NCBI RefSeq assembly: GCF_000813745.1 | Contig: NZ_JWLC01000030.1 | Location: 56,379-120,378 of the forward strand | Length of the DNA: 64,000 nucleotides | Reading direction: 5' to 3' | DNA from: Leisingera sp. ANG-M1 | GTDB taxonomy: Bacteria > Pseudomonadota > Alphaproteobacteria > Rhodobacterales > Rhodobacteraceae | Part shown: positions 28,421-35,570 of the stretch, one piece after another | How the letters are laid out: each line of letters starts with the position of its first letter | How positions within the stretch are numbered: position 1 is the stretch's first letter | The notes under the pieces: model-generated | Seen by the model: the letters and a program-made list of their open reading frames with translations, nothing else | What the model was told of the DNA's origin: nothing | The model's database searches: none | Program-made: the position numbers and the translations under genes

Positions 28421-29848
28421 TTAATCCACACCTAGTAATTGCCCCAGCTTGTTTGTTACTGGTCTCAGTGGATCTACAAACCCAAGATCGTAGATCATGG
28501 TCGTATCAAGATTTCCCCTGTGATCTACATAATGGGACACATCTTCCCGTCGTACTCCTTGCCCCGTGATCATCAATGAAATCGCCATGCGCTTGAGGTC
28601 ATAGAGCTGAAAGTATTCAGGGACCCCATCGAGCTTCTTGAAGCTCTGAATGGATCTCTTGAAGTTGTCTCGCGGCTGAGATGGATCTGAATGGTTCGGG
28701 AACAGTAATCCACTCTCAGGCCAGCGCCCTCGCTGCTCCCTCACCAGTTCAGCGACCTTCGGATGAATGGGCACGGAGCGATACGCATACTCATAGCGGT
28801 TGCGAGAGAGCTTGATACCTTTGGTGTTGTGTTTGTGCCAAATGAGGCGCTCTAGATCGAAGTGCTCGAACTTTGCCTGTTTCACCTCTGCTGGACGCGC
28901 CATCGTGAGGAACAATATGCCCATGAAAGCACAGAGCTCTGTTAGGTGTTCGTGCTGACGCGTAAAGTGGCCAGCCTGGAGGGCGGCTAGACGCTTCTCC
29001 TCCCCTGCAAGCCCCTCGAGATTGACAGCAGTACGCATTGGGGGATTGAACACGTGCCAAGAAATTTCTCGAACCTGTTCAGGCGTATAGTCGCGGCGCT
29101 GTTTGATGACCTTTCTCTTCGTGAATGGGTCACATGGATTGCGCATATCGACGTACTGCATGCGGATGGCCCAGTTGAAGAGCGCTTTTAGCTGCTGAAG
29201 AGCGTTGTTGGCCGTGCTGTCTGAACGAAACTGTTGAATATACGGCCCGATGTGGCGCGGGGTGATGTCTATCATCGGTACATCGCGGAAAGTTTCACCA
29301 ATCGTGACCTTGTATTTACGCCTTTGCCCGCGATTTGAGGTTTTAGGTGGCTCCCAGGTCCACGGCGCAACCAAGCGTCCAAACTCTGATCGATGTGTTT
29401 TGCTCTTGGAGGCAAGTTGCTGAGCGTAGTAAGCATCAATCACCTCACCGAAGGTTTCGGCATGCTTTTTCCGGTAATCCACGCGAACATTTGCGTCTGG
29501 ATCAATGCCTTGTTCAATTTCCGTATTACGCTGTTTGACGATGAGGCGTGCGGATGACACGTTCATCGTGTCTGGAGTACCAATAACCTTTCTTCGAGCT
29601 TTGCCGTTATAGCGGTAGTTGTGAATGAAAGATTTTGCGCCTTGAGATGTTATGCGAAGTCCGAGTCCGGAAACAGAATCATTTCGCATTTTGCCGTCCA
29701 CACCAAGCGCACAATCTCGGATGATTTCTTGAGACTTGGCAGGCTCGCAAATTGATGTTCTAACAAGTGTGTCGGTAAGGTATAATCGTGCCAAAATTCC
29801 TTCAGTTTTTTTGTTTCTCGTGTACGTCTGGTGTACGCATTTTGGCAC
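28421..29848 (-). CDS. Tyrosine-type integrase, DUF4102/P4 family, with atypical HxxR box
   Basis: Up to 475 residues. The N-terminal arm domain has LTDTLVRTSI, GLGLRITSQGAKSFIHNYR and RKVIG. The catalytic domain has the first arginine in LTMARPAEVKQ and an end reading HYVDHRGNLDTTMIYDLG. The box that is normally HDLRR reads YDLKR, so the catalytic histidine and second arginine positions are Tyr and Lys; activity may be altered. The start is uncertain: GTG at 29848 gives the longest form. It is transcribed away from an attP-like site at 29819-30070 that carries a tRNA-Pro 3' half, its likely target. Confidence 0.85.
   Translation of the reverse strand: MPKCVHQTYTRNKKTEGILARLYLTDTLVRTSICEPAKSQEIIRDCALGVDGKMRNDSVSGLGLRITSQGAKSFIHNYRYNGKARRKVIGTPDTMNVSSARLIVKQRNTEIEQGIDPDANVRVDYRKKHAETFGEVIDAYYAQQLASKSKTHRSEFGRLVAPWTWEPPKTSNRGQRRKYKVTIGETFRDVPMIDITPRHIGPYIQQFRSDSTANNALQQLKALFNWAIRMQYVDMRNPCDPFTKRKVIKQRRDYTPEQVREISWHVFNPPMRTAVNLEGLAGEEKRLAALQAGHFTRQHEHLTELCAFMGILFLTMARPAEVKQAKFEHFDLERLIWHKHNTKGIKLSRNRYEYAYRSVPIHPKVAELVREQRGRWPESGLLFPNHSDPSQPRDNFKRSIQSFKKLDGVPEYFQLYDLKRMAISLMITGQGVRREDVSHYVDHRGNLDTTMIYDLGFVDPLRPVTNKLGQLLGVD
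29819..29842 (+). repeat. Arm-type repeat, left of the tRNA-Pro core
   Basis: CGTGTACGTCTGGTGTACGC followed by ATTT. It holds two GTGTACG units 11 bp apart and matches 30047-30070 at all but about three bases. It overlaps the start region of the divergent integrase gene. Confidence 0.65.
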
Positions 29849-29954
29849 AATTTGTGAAAAAATTGCAATATTAAATTTTTTAAAAATTATGATATACTGT
29901 TTAAAATCAATAACTTATGCGCAAATCTTCAATATTCATATTGCATACAAAATC

Positions 29955-30001
29955 GGTTTGGGACCAGAGGGTCGTAGGTTCGAATCCTATCTCCCCGACC
30001 A
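29955..30001 (+). repeat. tRNA-Pro(UGG) 3' half, attP-type core
   Basis: Forty-seven bases from the anticodon loop (TTTGGGA, anticodon TGG) through the T arm (GTAGG-TTCGAAT-CCTAT) to the acceptor end and CCA. The 5' half and a pairing anticodon stem are missing, so it is not a tRNA gene. It is the identity segment an integrase uses to rebuild a tRNA-Pro on insertion. Confidence 0.85.
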
Positions 30002-30046
30002 TATTTTTCAATAACTTACCATTCATTCAAAATCTACAACTACCGC

Positions 30047-30070
30047 CGTGTACGTTTCGTGTACGCATTT
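30047..30070 (+). repeat. Arm-type repeat, right of the tRNA-Pro core
   Basis: CGTGTACGTTTCGTGTACGC followed by ATTT, the partner of 29819-29842. Arms on both sides of a single core indicate an intact, unrecombined attP. Confidence 0.65.
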
Positions 30071-30129
30071 CTTTATATTCACTTTTTCATCAGTGCAAGA
30101 CACCCCAATAATTTCGCAGGCGAATTAAA

Positions 30130-30218
30130 TTGACAAATCGGGCCATTTGTGATCAAATACTTTCAACGTCGCAACTGTGCGGCTTTTTTATTTTGGGGCG
30201 CCGGGTGGCGCCCTTTTT
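30130..30218 (+). promoter_or_regulatory. Promoter with leader terminator before the 30245 gene
   Basis: TTGACA at 30130 is followed 18-19 bp later by an A/T-rich, weak -10 (CAAATA/AAATAC). Two hairpins follow. The first has an imperfect CGCA/TGCG stem before TTTTTT (about 30168-30190). The second, GGGCGCC-GGGT-GGCGCCC-TTTTT at 30196-30218, is a textbook intrinsic terminator. The gene start at 30245 lies downstream, so either an RNA of about 50 nt is made or the gene is attenuated. Confidence 0.5.
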
Positions 30219-30244
30219 CGTTAAATCAGATAAAGGGGATATAT

Positions 30245-30634
30245 ATGAGTGGACAACCTGCCATGATTTTTATGGAGCACGAACTCCAACACATGCTGAC
30301 CGAAACAGCCAAACAAGCTGCTCAAGAGGTCATTGATAACTTTAAGTCGGAACTGAGCACTGATCCAAACGAAGTGGTAATCCGAAAACTGCGAAGATAC
30401 CTTGCAGATCGTCAATCAGTTGCCAATCCGCGTGATCAATGGGCCAACGGGCTGCATATTCGCAGCATCAAGACAAACACGCGGGGCAAACCTCGATCAC
30501 AGTCCTGGTTCCAGCAGTTCAAGGTAAAGAGTGGACTTAGCGGCTGCTTCAGCCGAAAGTCCCTCTCATCAGGCGGATTTCGGGAATGGTGCTTTGAAGA
30601 TATTGCCAACGCCTGGGAGCAATCCCAGCTCTAA
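30245..30634 (+). CDS. Hypothetical protein
   Basis: A 129-residue protein with AAAGGGGA before the ATG at 30245. The N-terminal helical half (MEHELQHMLTETAKQAAQEV) is acidic and could be a coiled coil. The C-terminal half is basic with aromatic residues (SWFQQFKVKSGLSGCFSRKS, then FREWCFEDIANAW), which suggests nucleic-acid contact. No family is recognised. Its start lies behind a leader terminator, and it ends tail-to-tail (4-bp overlap) with the Xer-like recombinase on the other strand. Confidence 0.6.
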   Translation: MSGQPAMIFMEHELQHMLTETAKQAAQEVIDNFKSELSTDPNEVVIRKLRRYLADRQSVANPRDQWANGLHIRSIKTNTRGKPRSQSWFQQFKVKSGLSGCFSRKSLSSGGFREWCFEDIANAWEQSQL

Positions 30635-31176
30635 TCCCACATGCGCTCTGCAATCTGCCGTTCCTCAGGCCCCAATGCTTGGCTATAGATGGCGGTGGTT
30701 TCCAATCGGCTATGCCCAAGCCACCGCTGTATGAGGTGAAGCGGTACGCCACGGGTGACAGCATGAACGGCAAAACTGTGACGCAAACCTCTGGCGGTCG
30801 CCTGTGGGCCTGATATACAAGCGTCTTGCATGACCGATTTTACAATGGTCCATGCCTGGGTGCGCTGCCAGGGGAACAGAGGCTTTTTACCTTCTGACAG
30901 AGCAGTGATCAGAGATCTTGGAACCGGCACCTGCCGAAAGACGATCTGGTCGCGTTTCTTCAGCGTTCGGAAGATTACAGCCCCCTCATCGCGGGAAATG
31001 TGCTCTGGCTTCAATGCCAGCACCTCCGACAACCGCCCGCCTGTCCATAGCAATGTCAGGCACAACAGACACGCTTTGTCTGGCTGGGCATGAGCAGCAG
31101 CAGTAAAGCGGTCACGTTCAACGGCGTTGAGATACTTGCGATGGCCGGTGGAGGTGAGAAGCGACGGCCCGGACAT
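30631..31176 (-). CDS. Small Xer-like tyrosine recombinase (catalytic domain only)
   Basis: A 181-residue protein from the ATG at 31176 (AAGGGA upstream); the frame extends to 31308 without support. It has LLTSTGHRKYLNAVERDRF, the first arginine in LLWTGGRLSEVLAL, the second arginine in ARGLRHSFAVHAV, the histidine in QRWLGHSRLETT and the tyrosine in AIYSQALG. It lacks the N-terminal SAM-like DNA-binding domain of ordinary integrases. It resembles the short recombinases carried on rhizobial and Rhodobacteraceae plasmids. The first residue of the HxxR box is Arg instead of His. Its substrate site is unknown; dimer resolution or element mobility is plausible. Confidence 0.82.
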   Translation of the reverse strand: MSGPSLLTSTGHRKYLNAVERDRFTAAAHAQPDKACLLCLTLLWTGGRLSEVLALKPEHISRDEGAVIFRTLKKRDQIVFRQVPVPRSLITALSEGKKPLFPWQRTQAWTIVKSVMQDACISGPQATARGLRHSFAVHAVTRGVPLHLIQRWLGHSRLETTAIYSQALGPEERQIAERMWD

Positions 31177-31443
31177 CAAAATATGTCCCTTGGTGCGCGC
31201 TGTAACTTCGCCCAGGATGCTTTTGCTTTCGTTGAGGTTTGTCTGCCTTTTCCCGCCGAACAGTCTTCCCCATTCTGTTCGGTGAAGAAAAAATGCCCTT
31301 TGTTTCAAAGGTGTAGAGATTGCCGAAGCAACCCTTACCGGAATCCTACATGAAGCAACGACTCCTGTTCAATCGCAAAATCAACCTTTTGCAAGGCGCT
31401 GAACAGTTTGGGGAATTCCGTTCGATCCTACAGGAGTTACGCG

Positions 31444-31905
31444 ATGCGCAAAATGGGCTGGATGCTGGGGCTTTTGCTCTGCTCTGGGTGTGTCACTACT
31501 GAATTGCAGTACAAAGAAGGCATTACACCGCTTCAACGGAATCGGGATGTTGAGGCCTGCACTAGACAGGCAACGAAGCGCGCGCCGGTTGCCAATGTCT
31601 CCCACACAAGCCAGCGCTATTGGGTTCCGGCACGGCAGCATTGCAATAGCAAAGGCTGCTTCTGGCAGGGCGGTTATTGGGCAGGCGGGCAAACAACCGT
31701 CACAGATCAAAACATCCCCGCTCGAAAGCGGGCTTACGGTCAGTGCATGGCTCGAAAAGGGTATCAGCCCCTCGCCACACAAGGTTGCACGGGCAAAGTC
31801 AGGGAAGCAGTCATGCGGACGCCGCAGGGCCGCTATCCGCGCCTGACAGCGGAGTCGTGCACCGTCGGCATGTCTGACGGCACGCTCAAGGTCTACACGC
31901 CGTAG
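31444..31905 (+). CDS. Putative lipoprotein
   Basis: A 153-residue protein starting at 31444 after CAGGAG. The signal peptide MRKMGWMLGLLLCSGCVTTE has a lipobox-like end with cysteine at residue 16. The mature part has five or more cysteines (VEACTRQA, HCNSKGCFWQGGYW, GQCMARKGY, GCTGKV) and a glycine/tryptophan-rich centre. Surface lipoproteins of this size on mobile elements sometimes act in entry exclusion. That is only a guess, and no family is recognised. Confidence 0.65.
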   Translation: MRKMGWMLGLLLCSGCVTTELQYKEGITPLQRNRDVEACTRQATKRAPVANVSHTSQRYWVPARQHCNSKGCFWQGGYWAGGQTTVTDQNIPARKRAYGQCMARKGYQPLATQGCTGKVREAVMRTPQGRYPRLTAESCTVGMSDGTLKVYTP

Positions 31906-31957
31906 GCCGTCCCTTTCCCCGCAATCACTAATCCTTCACCCAACAAAGGAGTTCTTC

Positions 31958-32200
31958 ATGGGTATTTTTGACGATGACGACGGCGATCTCTTCGGCAGCA
32001 AGAAGAAGCCGTATTCAGACTTTGATAAAATCTGCGGGCACTCGGGAATTTCCGATGCCATGTCGAGCACCAATCGCTACCGCACCGGCGGCCTTAATCA
32101 CTGCCTGAGTGTTGGCCAGCAAATCGCGGCAGACGATGCCTCCAATGACATTGACGCGCTGTTTGTGGGCAAGCCCAAAGACAAAACGAGCTTCTGGTAA
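31958..32200 (+). CDS. Small acidic hypothetical protein
   Basis: An 80-residue protein with AAAGGAG before the ATG. The N-terminus is strikingly acidic (MGIFDDDDGDLFGSKKK) and the remainder has two cysteines (ICGHSG, NHCLS). It is soluble with no membrane segment. No family is recognised. A run of Asp at the N-terminus recalls DNA-mimic proteins, but the charge is too local to claim that. It lies between the lipoprotein and the 32270 gene, probably in one transcript. Confidence 0.5.
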   Translation: MGIFDDDDGDLFGSKKKPYSDFDKICGHSGISDAMSSTNRYRTGGLNHCLSVGQQIAADDASNDIDALFVGKPKDKTSFW

Positions 32201-32269
32201 AGCCCCCTTCACTTACTTCGCTGTGCTCCGGGAAACCGGGGCACTTTTGATTCCAAAAGGAAAAAGACT

Positions 32270-32932
32270 ATGCAATCTACAAATACTCATTGCGGTTTGA
32301 GCAGAACCAGTGCCATTGACCGCTGGATGGTCACTGAGACCAGCCCCATTTTCGTCGGGGCGAGTCAACTGGGCACACTCTCTGAAATCAGCAATGACTG
32401 GACAGCCCGAATCATCATCGCCAACGCGATTTATCTCAATGCCGTTAATGCTCTGGATGATGATGAAGCAGATGCGGTGATCAGAGAAGCATTTACGCAA
32501 GGCGGTAATGCCGGGCAGCGCGCGCTTGCGCCAACCTATGCCTGGGTTTACCCCAAGCTTGAAGCACATGAACTGCCGTCACAGATCATGTCACGGGTCA
32601 TGCTGTACCTGTTCTCAATTAATTGGACGGTTGTGAAGCCCTTTCCGGCATACTCGCCCGCAAACTTTGAACCTCTGGAACCTTCTGAAATGGTAATCAC
32701 GTTGGAGCAATTTCCTGACGGGGATTACAGCATGACATTGGGCGGTCTCTCCACATCTGACGCCATCGGCGCGATCAGCATGGAGGTGAGTCGCTTCGTC
32801 ATGACTGGCTTTGCCGATGTGGATCACACTTACTTTTCAAGTAAGAGCACGGCTTTGGAATGCGCAGGCGTTGCGCAAAAATATCTCAAAGAAAAGTGGG
32901 GTTATGACTTCTCGGTGAAAGACGAAACCTGA
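32270..32932 (+). CDS. Hypothetical protein
   Basis: A 220-residue soluble protein preceded by AAAAGGAAAA at the ATG 32270. It has mixed helix/strand content with no signal peptide: IIIANAIYLNAVNALDDDEA, LEQFPDGDYSMTLGGLS and ECAGVAQKYLKEKWGYDF. The C-terminal helix with a lone cysteine is typical of small island proteins. No motif points to a function. A perfect bidirectional terminator at 32961-32990 closes this transcript. Confidence 0.55.
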   Translation: MQSTNTHCGLSRTSAIDRWMVTETSPIFVGASQLGTLSEISNDWTARIIIANAIYLNAVNALDDDEADAVIREAFTQGGNAGQRALAPTYAWVYPKLEAHELPSQIMSRVMLYLFSINWTVVKPFPAYSPANFEPLEPSEMVITLEQFPDGDYSMTLGGLSTSDAIGAISMEVSRFVMTGFADVDHTYFSSKSTALECAGVAQKYLKEKWGYDFSVKDET

Positions 32933-32960
32933 CGGCAGGCCAGACAGGTAGTCAAAAAAG

Positions 32961-32990
32961 AAAGGGAGCTGAGTGTTCAGCTCCCTTTTT
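32961..32990. terminator. Bidirectional terminator
   Basis: AAAGGGAGCTGA-GTGT-TCAGCTCCCTTT is a perfect 12-bp stem followed by T's on the plus strand and flanked by A's that give T's on the minus strand. It serves both the 32270 gene and the convergent H-NS-like gene. Confidence 0.9.
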
Positions 32991-33013
32991 GCGTGCAGAC
33001 TTGCGTTGATGCT

Positions 33014-33334
33014 TTACTTGATCAACAGGTCTTCTTTGGCTGTTCCAGCGCCAATGGCTTCTTTGAACCATTCGGGCTGACGGCCGCGACCGCTCCAAGT
33101 CAATGCTGGGTTTTCAGGGTGGCGATACTTCGGCTCAACAACCTTTTTGACCTTGGTTCCTTTAGCGCCAAAAACCTCTTCAATGCTGACGCCGAGCTCT
33201 TTTGCCTTAGCAGTCAGAACATCACGGGCTTCTGCCAGCTTGCGGGCTTCAAAGGTTTTGATGGCAGCGCCAACGTCCTTTTCAAGAGCTTTCAGTTCTT
33301 CAAGGGACATGTCGTTGAGATTGAGATCAGTCAT
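33014..33334 (-). CDS. H-NS family nucleoid-associated protein
   Basis: A 106-residue protein with its start at 33334 (ACAGG upstream). The N-terminal oligomerisation helix is MSLEELKALEKDVGAAIKTF. The C-terminal DNA-binding AT-hook-like loop is ALTWSGRGRQPEWFKEAI, preceded by YRHPENP, the H-NS/HvrA pattern. Island-borne H-NS proteins silence AT-richer foreign DNA and may reduce the cost of carrying the element. Its upstream side faces the hairpin-rich stretch at 33475-34219. Confidence 0.92.
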   Translation of the reverse strand: MTDLNLNDMSLEELKALEKDVGAAIKTFEARKLAEARDVLTAKAKELGVSIEEVFGAKGTKVKKVVEPKYRHPENPALTWSGRGRQPEWFKEAIGAGTAKEDLLIK

Positions 33335-34013
33335 TGCCTGTCTTTCGCTGTGCATGAATTTGAATGCGATGTGCCGGTTATAACATTCTTTGTCCAGCTA
33401 GAAATGGTTAATGGCGCAAGGTTAATCCAATGTACCTCAATAAGATCGCAGTGTGTTCCCTTTGTAATGGCCGCGGGTTTCAAGAATATCTTGGAACCCT
33501 GCCACGTGGCGAACGCGGGGGTAGCAAGGACAAGGGCGCGCAGGTGATTATTTTGGTGCGCGAGGAATGGTGATCAATTCGGAGAATTGAGCAGCAGGGG
33601 AAAATAATCTCCTGCGTGGGCGAAGCCTTTACCCATTGACCGCGCGAGGGGTAGCGCCCCTTAGCTTCAGACAATAATGGCGCAACTTGTTTGCGCGTGC
33701 TGCCCATCAGCACTGGGGGCGAGGCAACGCCTCGGCGGGGGTATCCCCCGATGGCCAACGGCCATGCACGGCTGCGCCGTCACTCCGTGGCGCGGAGTGA
33801 CGGCGCTCGGTTCGCCTCCCTCACCGCCGTTTCTGAGAGGAAATGACAAGTGACGGGCAAATGACGAGCTGAGCCACGAACGATCCCTCATCATTTCTGA
33901 TCATTTCGTCGCAGGAAAATCGGCTTGGCCGTATAATGCTCTCGAAACCATGGAAAAGAGGACGTCCAACTTTCCCAGTTCCATCTCACACCGTTTTACA
34001 AAGGAGACACTGC

Positions 34014-34043
34014 ATGATCACTGATCATCTTAAACCGCCATGA
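34014..34043 (+). CDS. Possible 9-codon leader peptide
   Basis: AAAGGAG lies 7 bp before an ATG, followed by ATC ACT GAT CAT CTT AAA CCG CCA TGA (MITDHLKPP). The ribosome site is the best in the interval, yet the frame is only nine codons. It lies among hairpins upstream of the integrase-like gene at 34272, so a leader-peptide role is possible. There is no direct evidence of translation. Confidence 0.35.
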   Translation: MITDHLKPP

Positions 34044-34102
34044 GCGGTCCGTTCACGACTTTACGGCATCACGCCGTCAATGCTGCGCATCGCAGCGCAT
34101 AA
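34040..34102 (+). CDS. Possible second leader peptide, ATGA-coupled
   Basis: A 20-codon frame (MSGPFTTLRHHAVNAAHRSA) starts at the ATG overlapping the stop of the 9-codon frame and ends before the next hairpins. Such coupling is typical of short leader frames. Chance is a real alternative. Confidence 0.25.
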   Translation: MSGPFTTLRHHAVNAAHRSA

Positions 34103-34271
34103 CCTGAAATCCCGCCTCCGGGCGTATTTCCGCCCATTGGGGCAACAGACATAAGCGCCAAGGGCGCATTTTTGTCTGGGCCAATTCCCGCTTTTGCGGA
34201 CCGCTCAGCCTGAGGGCTGCCGGTTGGCCATCAACACTTAGCAATATCGAAAACAACAGAAAGAAAAGGAG

Positions 34272-35165
34272 ATGGATAATCTCACTATGGACTTGGTGCG
34301 CCTCACCAAGCGTAACCGTGATGGCAGTTTTGGAACACAAAAGAACCGTCAACGAGGTCTGACCGCCATGGCAGCGGAACTCAAACACCTGGGCTATTCC
34401 TTGAAAACCTCCCGCTCCATCAAGCCAAAGCATGTAAATGCCCTGGTCGATCATTGGCGGGACAGTGGGCTCACCAAAGCCACCATCCGAAACCGGATGA
34501 GCTGGCTTCGATGGTGGGCGCAGAAGGTGGACAAGGTTTCCATCCTGGACAAGGACAATGCCAGCTATGAGCTCAATGATGACCGCACCGAACGGCAGAA
34601 CATCGCCTTCACGCTGCACCCGGATCAATTGGACGCCCTGACAGATCGACATGTGCAGGCTGCGGTTCTGCTTCAGGCCGCATTCGGGTTGCGCCGGGAA
34701 GAAGCGATGAAAATTATCCCGAAAGAGGCCATCAAGAAAGATTGCCTGAGACTCAAGGGAAGCTGGACCAAAGGTGGTCGTCCGCGCACGGTGCCGATTG
34801 TGTCCCAGCATCAGCGTGTTGTGTTGTCTGCCGTCGCCCAGATTGCAGCGGACGGCAGCTTGATCCCGGAAGAGCGCTCTTATGCCCAGCACATGCGGAT
34901 TTATGAACGCCAAGTGCACGGGGCGGGCATCACTCGGGCGCATGGCCTGCGCCACAAATACGCACAAGCCCGCTATGAAAAGCTCACAGGCATGAAGTGC
35001 CCCATCAATGGCGGCCCTGGCCGCTCCCTGATGAGTGATGAGCAATACGAATTAGACCGCCAGGCACGCCAACGGATCTCCAAAGAGCTCGGCCATAACC
35101 GCATCGAGATTACCGATGTGTATCTGGGCCGTCTCCTACAGGGAGGGTCTGCGCTATGCTCGTAA
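34272..35165 (+). CDS. Integrase-domain protein, PF12834/PF12835 type
   Basis: A 297-residue tyrosine-recombinase-like protein of the kind found on conjugative elements and plasmids. The N-terminal SAM-like domain (about residues 10-100) has MAAELKHLGYSLKTSRSIKP and ATIRNRMSWLRWWA. The catalytic-like domain has the arginine in AAFGLRREEAMKI, a strand with WTKGGRPRTVPI, HxxR in AHGLRHKYAQARYE and a C-terminal SKELGHNRIEITDVYLGR. These match the R, K, H-R, H and Y positions. AAAGGAG lies just upstream. It follows the hairpin array, on which it might act, and overlaps the next small membrane gene. Confidence 0.82.
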   Translation: MDNLTMDLVRLTKRNRDGSFGTQKNRQRGLTAMAAELKHLGYSLKTSRSIKPKHVNALVDHWRDSGLTKATIRNRMSWLRWWAQKVDKVSILDKDNASYELNDDRTERQNIAFTLHPDQLDALTDRHVQAAVLLQAAFGLRREEAMKIIPKEAIKKDCLRLKGSWTKGGRPRTVPIVSQHQRVVLSAVAQIAADGSLIPEERSYAQHMRIYERQVHGAGITRAHGLRHKYAQARYEKLTGMKCPINGGPGRSLMSDEQYELDRQARQRISKELGHNRIEITDVYLGRLLQGGSALCS

Positions 35166-35266
35166 GCCTGTTTATCATTCTGGGGCAACTCATCTGGCTG
35201 TTTGCGATGGCGGTGCACGCCATCATGCATGGGTTAATTGTACTGCTCAGCAAGTTGATCCGATGA
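35156..35266 (+). CDS. Small membrane protein (36 residues)
   Basis: ATG at 35156, 8 bp after GGGAGGG and overlapping the 3' end of the integrase-like gene. It encodes 36 residues: a single hydrophobic helix (about residues 2-31, MLVSLFIILGQLIWLFAMAV then HAIMHGLIVLL) and a basic end (SKLIR). The strong ribosome site and overlap support translation. The function is unknown. Confidence 0.6.
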   Translation: MLVSLFIILGQLIWLFAMAVHAIMHGLIVLLSKLIR

Positions 35267-35362
35267 AGGGCCTATCTTCCATAGATTGAATTTCGTATCA
35301 AAGAACCACCCTGGGGCTTTCCTTGGGGCATCGCGATGCTCCTCAACAAGAGGAGTATTGTG

Positions 35363-35551
35363 ATGAAGATGTTGAGCAAGCGGCAGGTGACTGAATTGGT
35401 TCTGTACTCACCGCAGCATATCGCACGTCTGGAAGCGGCAGGCAAATTCCCCAAGAGGGTAAAGCTGGGCCACAACCGCGTGGGGTGGGTTGAGACTGAG
35501 GTTCAGGACTGGCTTCAAAGTCGCATCGACGCACGTGATCAACGCCAATGA
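35363..35551 (+). CDS. AlpA-family phage/island regulator
   Basis: A 62-residue MerR-like small HTH protein: MLSKRQVTELVLYSPQHIARLE, KFPKRVKLGHNRVGWVETEV and DWLQSR, the AlpA pattern. The ATG at 35363 has AAGAGGAG upstream. AlpA-type proteins activate excision or integrase genes of P4-like elements, so it may control excision of this island. A terminator follows at 35571-35605. Confidence 0.85.
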   Translation: MKMLSKRQVTELVLYSPQHIARLEAAGKFPKRVKLGHNRVGWVETEVQDWLQSRIDARDQRQ

Positions 35552-35570
35552 CTCTCCTTGTCGAGAGCGG

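Larger units (their letters stand above)
33475..34219. repeat. Dense array of short perfect hairpins
   Basis: At least 16 stem-loops lie in this gene-poor stretch. Positions (stem bp): 33475-33499 (11), 33574-33590 (7), 33647-33661 (5), 33680-33696 (6), 33697-33713 (6), 33720-33734 (6), 33736-33750 (6), 33751-33765 (6), 33768-33780 (5), 33776-33804 (12, alternative to the previous), 34014-34028 (7), 34034-34048 (5), 34063-34077 (5), 34082-34096 (6), 34120-34135 (5), 34155-34167 (5), 34188-34199 (4), 34206-34219 (5). The block from 33680 to 33804 is almost wholly paired. Loops are mostly 3 or 5 nt. The stems differ in sequence, so it is not a tandem repeat. The function is unknown; see findings. 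Confidence 0.8.

Noticed and set aside
29955..30001. Functional tRNA-Pro gene
   Set aside because: The 5' acceptor strand, D arm and 5' side of the anticodon stem are missing; it is an attachment-site fragment.
33680..33804. CRISPR array or integron cassette array
   Set aside because: The hairpins have unrelated sequences and no constant repeat with spacers. No Cas genes, IntI or conserved attC core sites (GTTRRRY type) were seen.
33480..33894. Overlapping minus-strand open frames in the hairpin stretch
   Set aside because: Their translations simply follow the palindromes, with many prolines, serines and arginines, and no start signals; the structure explains the sequence better than coding does.
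33475..34219. Retron or diversity-generating element
   Set aside because: No reverse transcriptase gene is present nearby.
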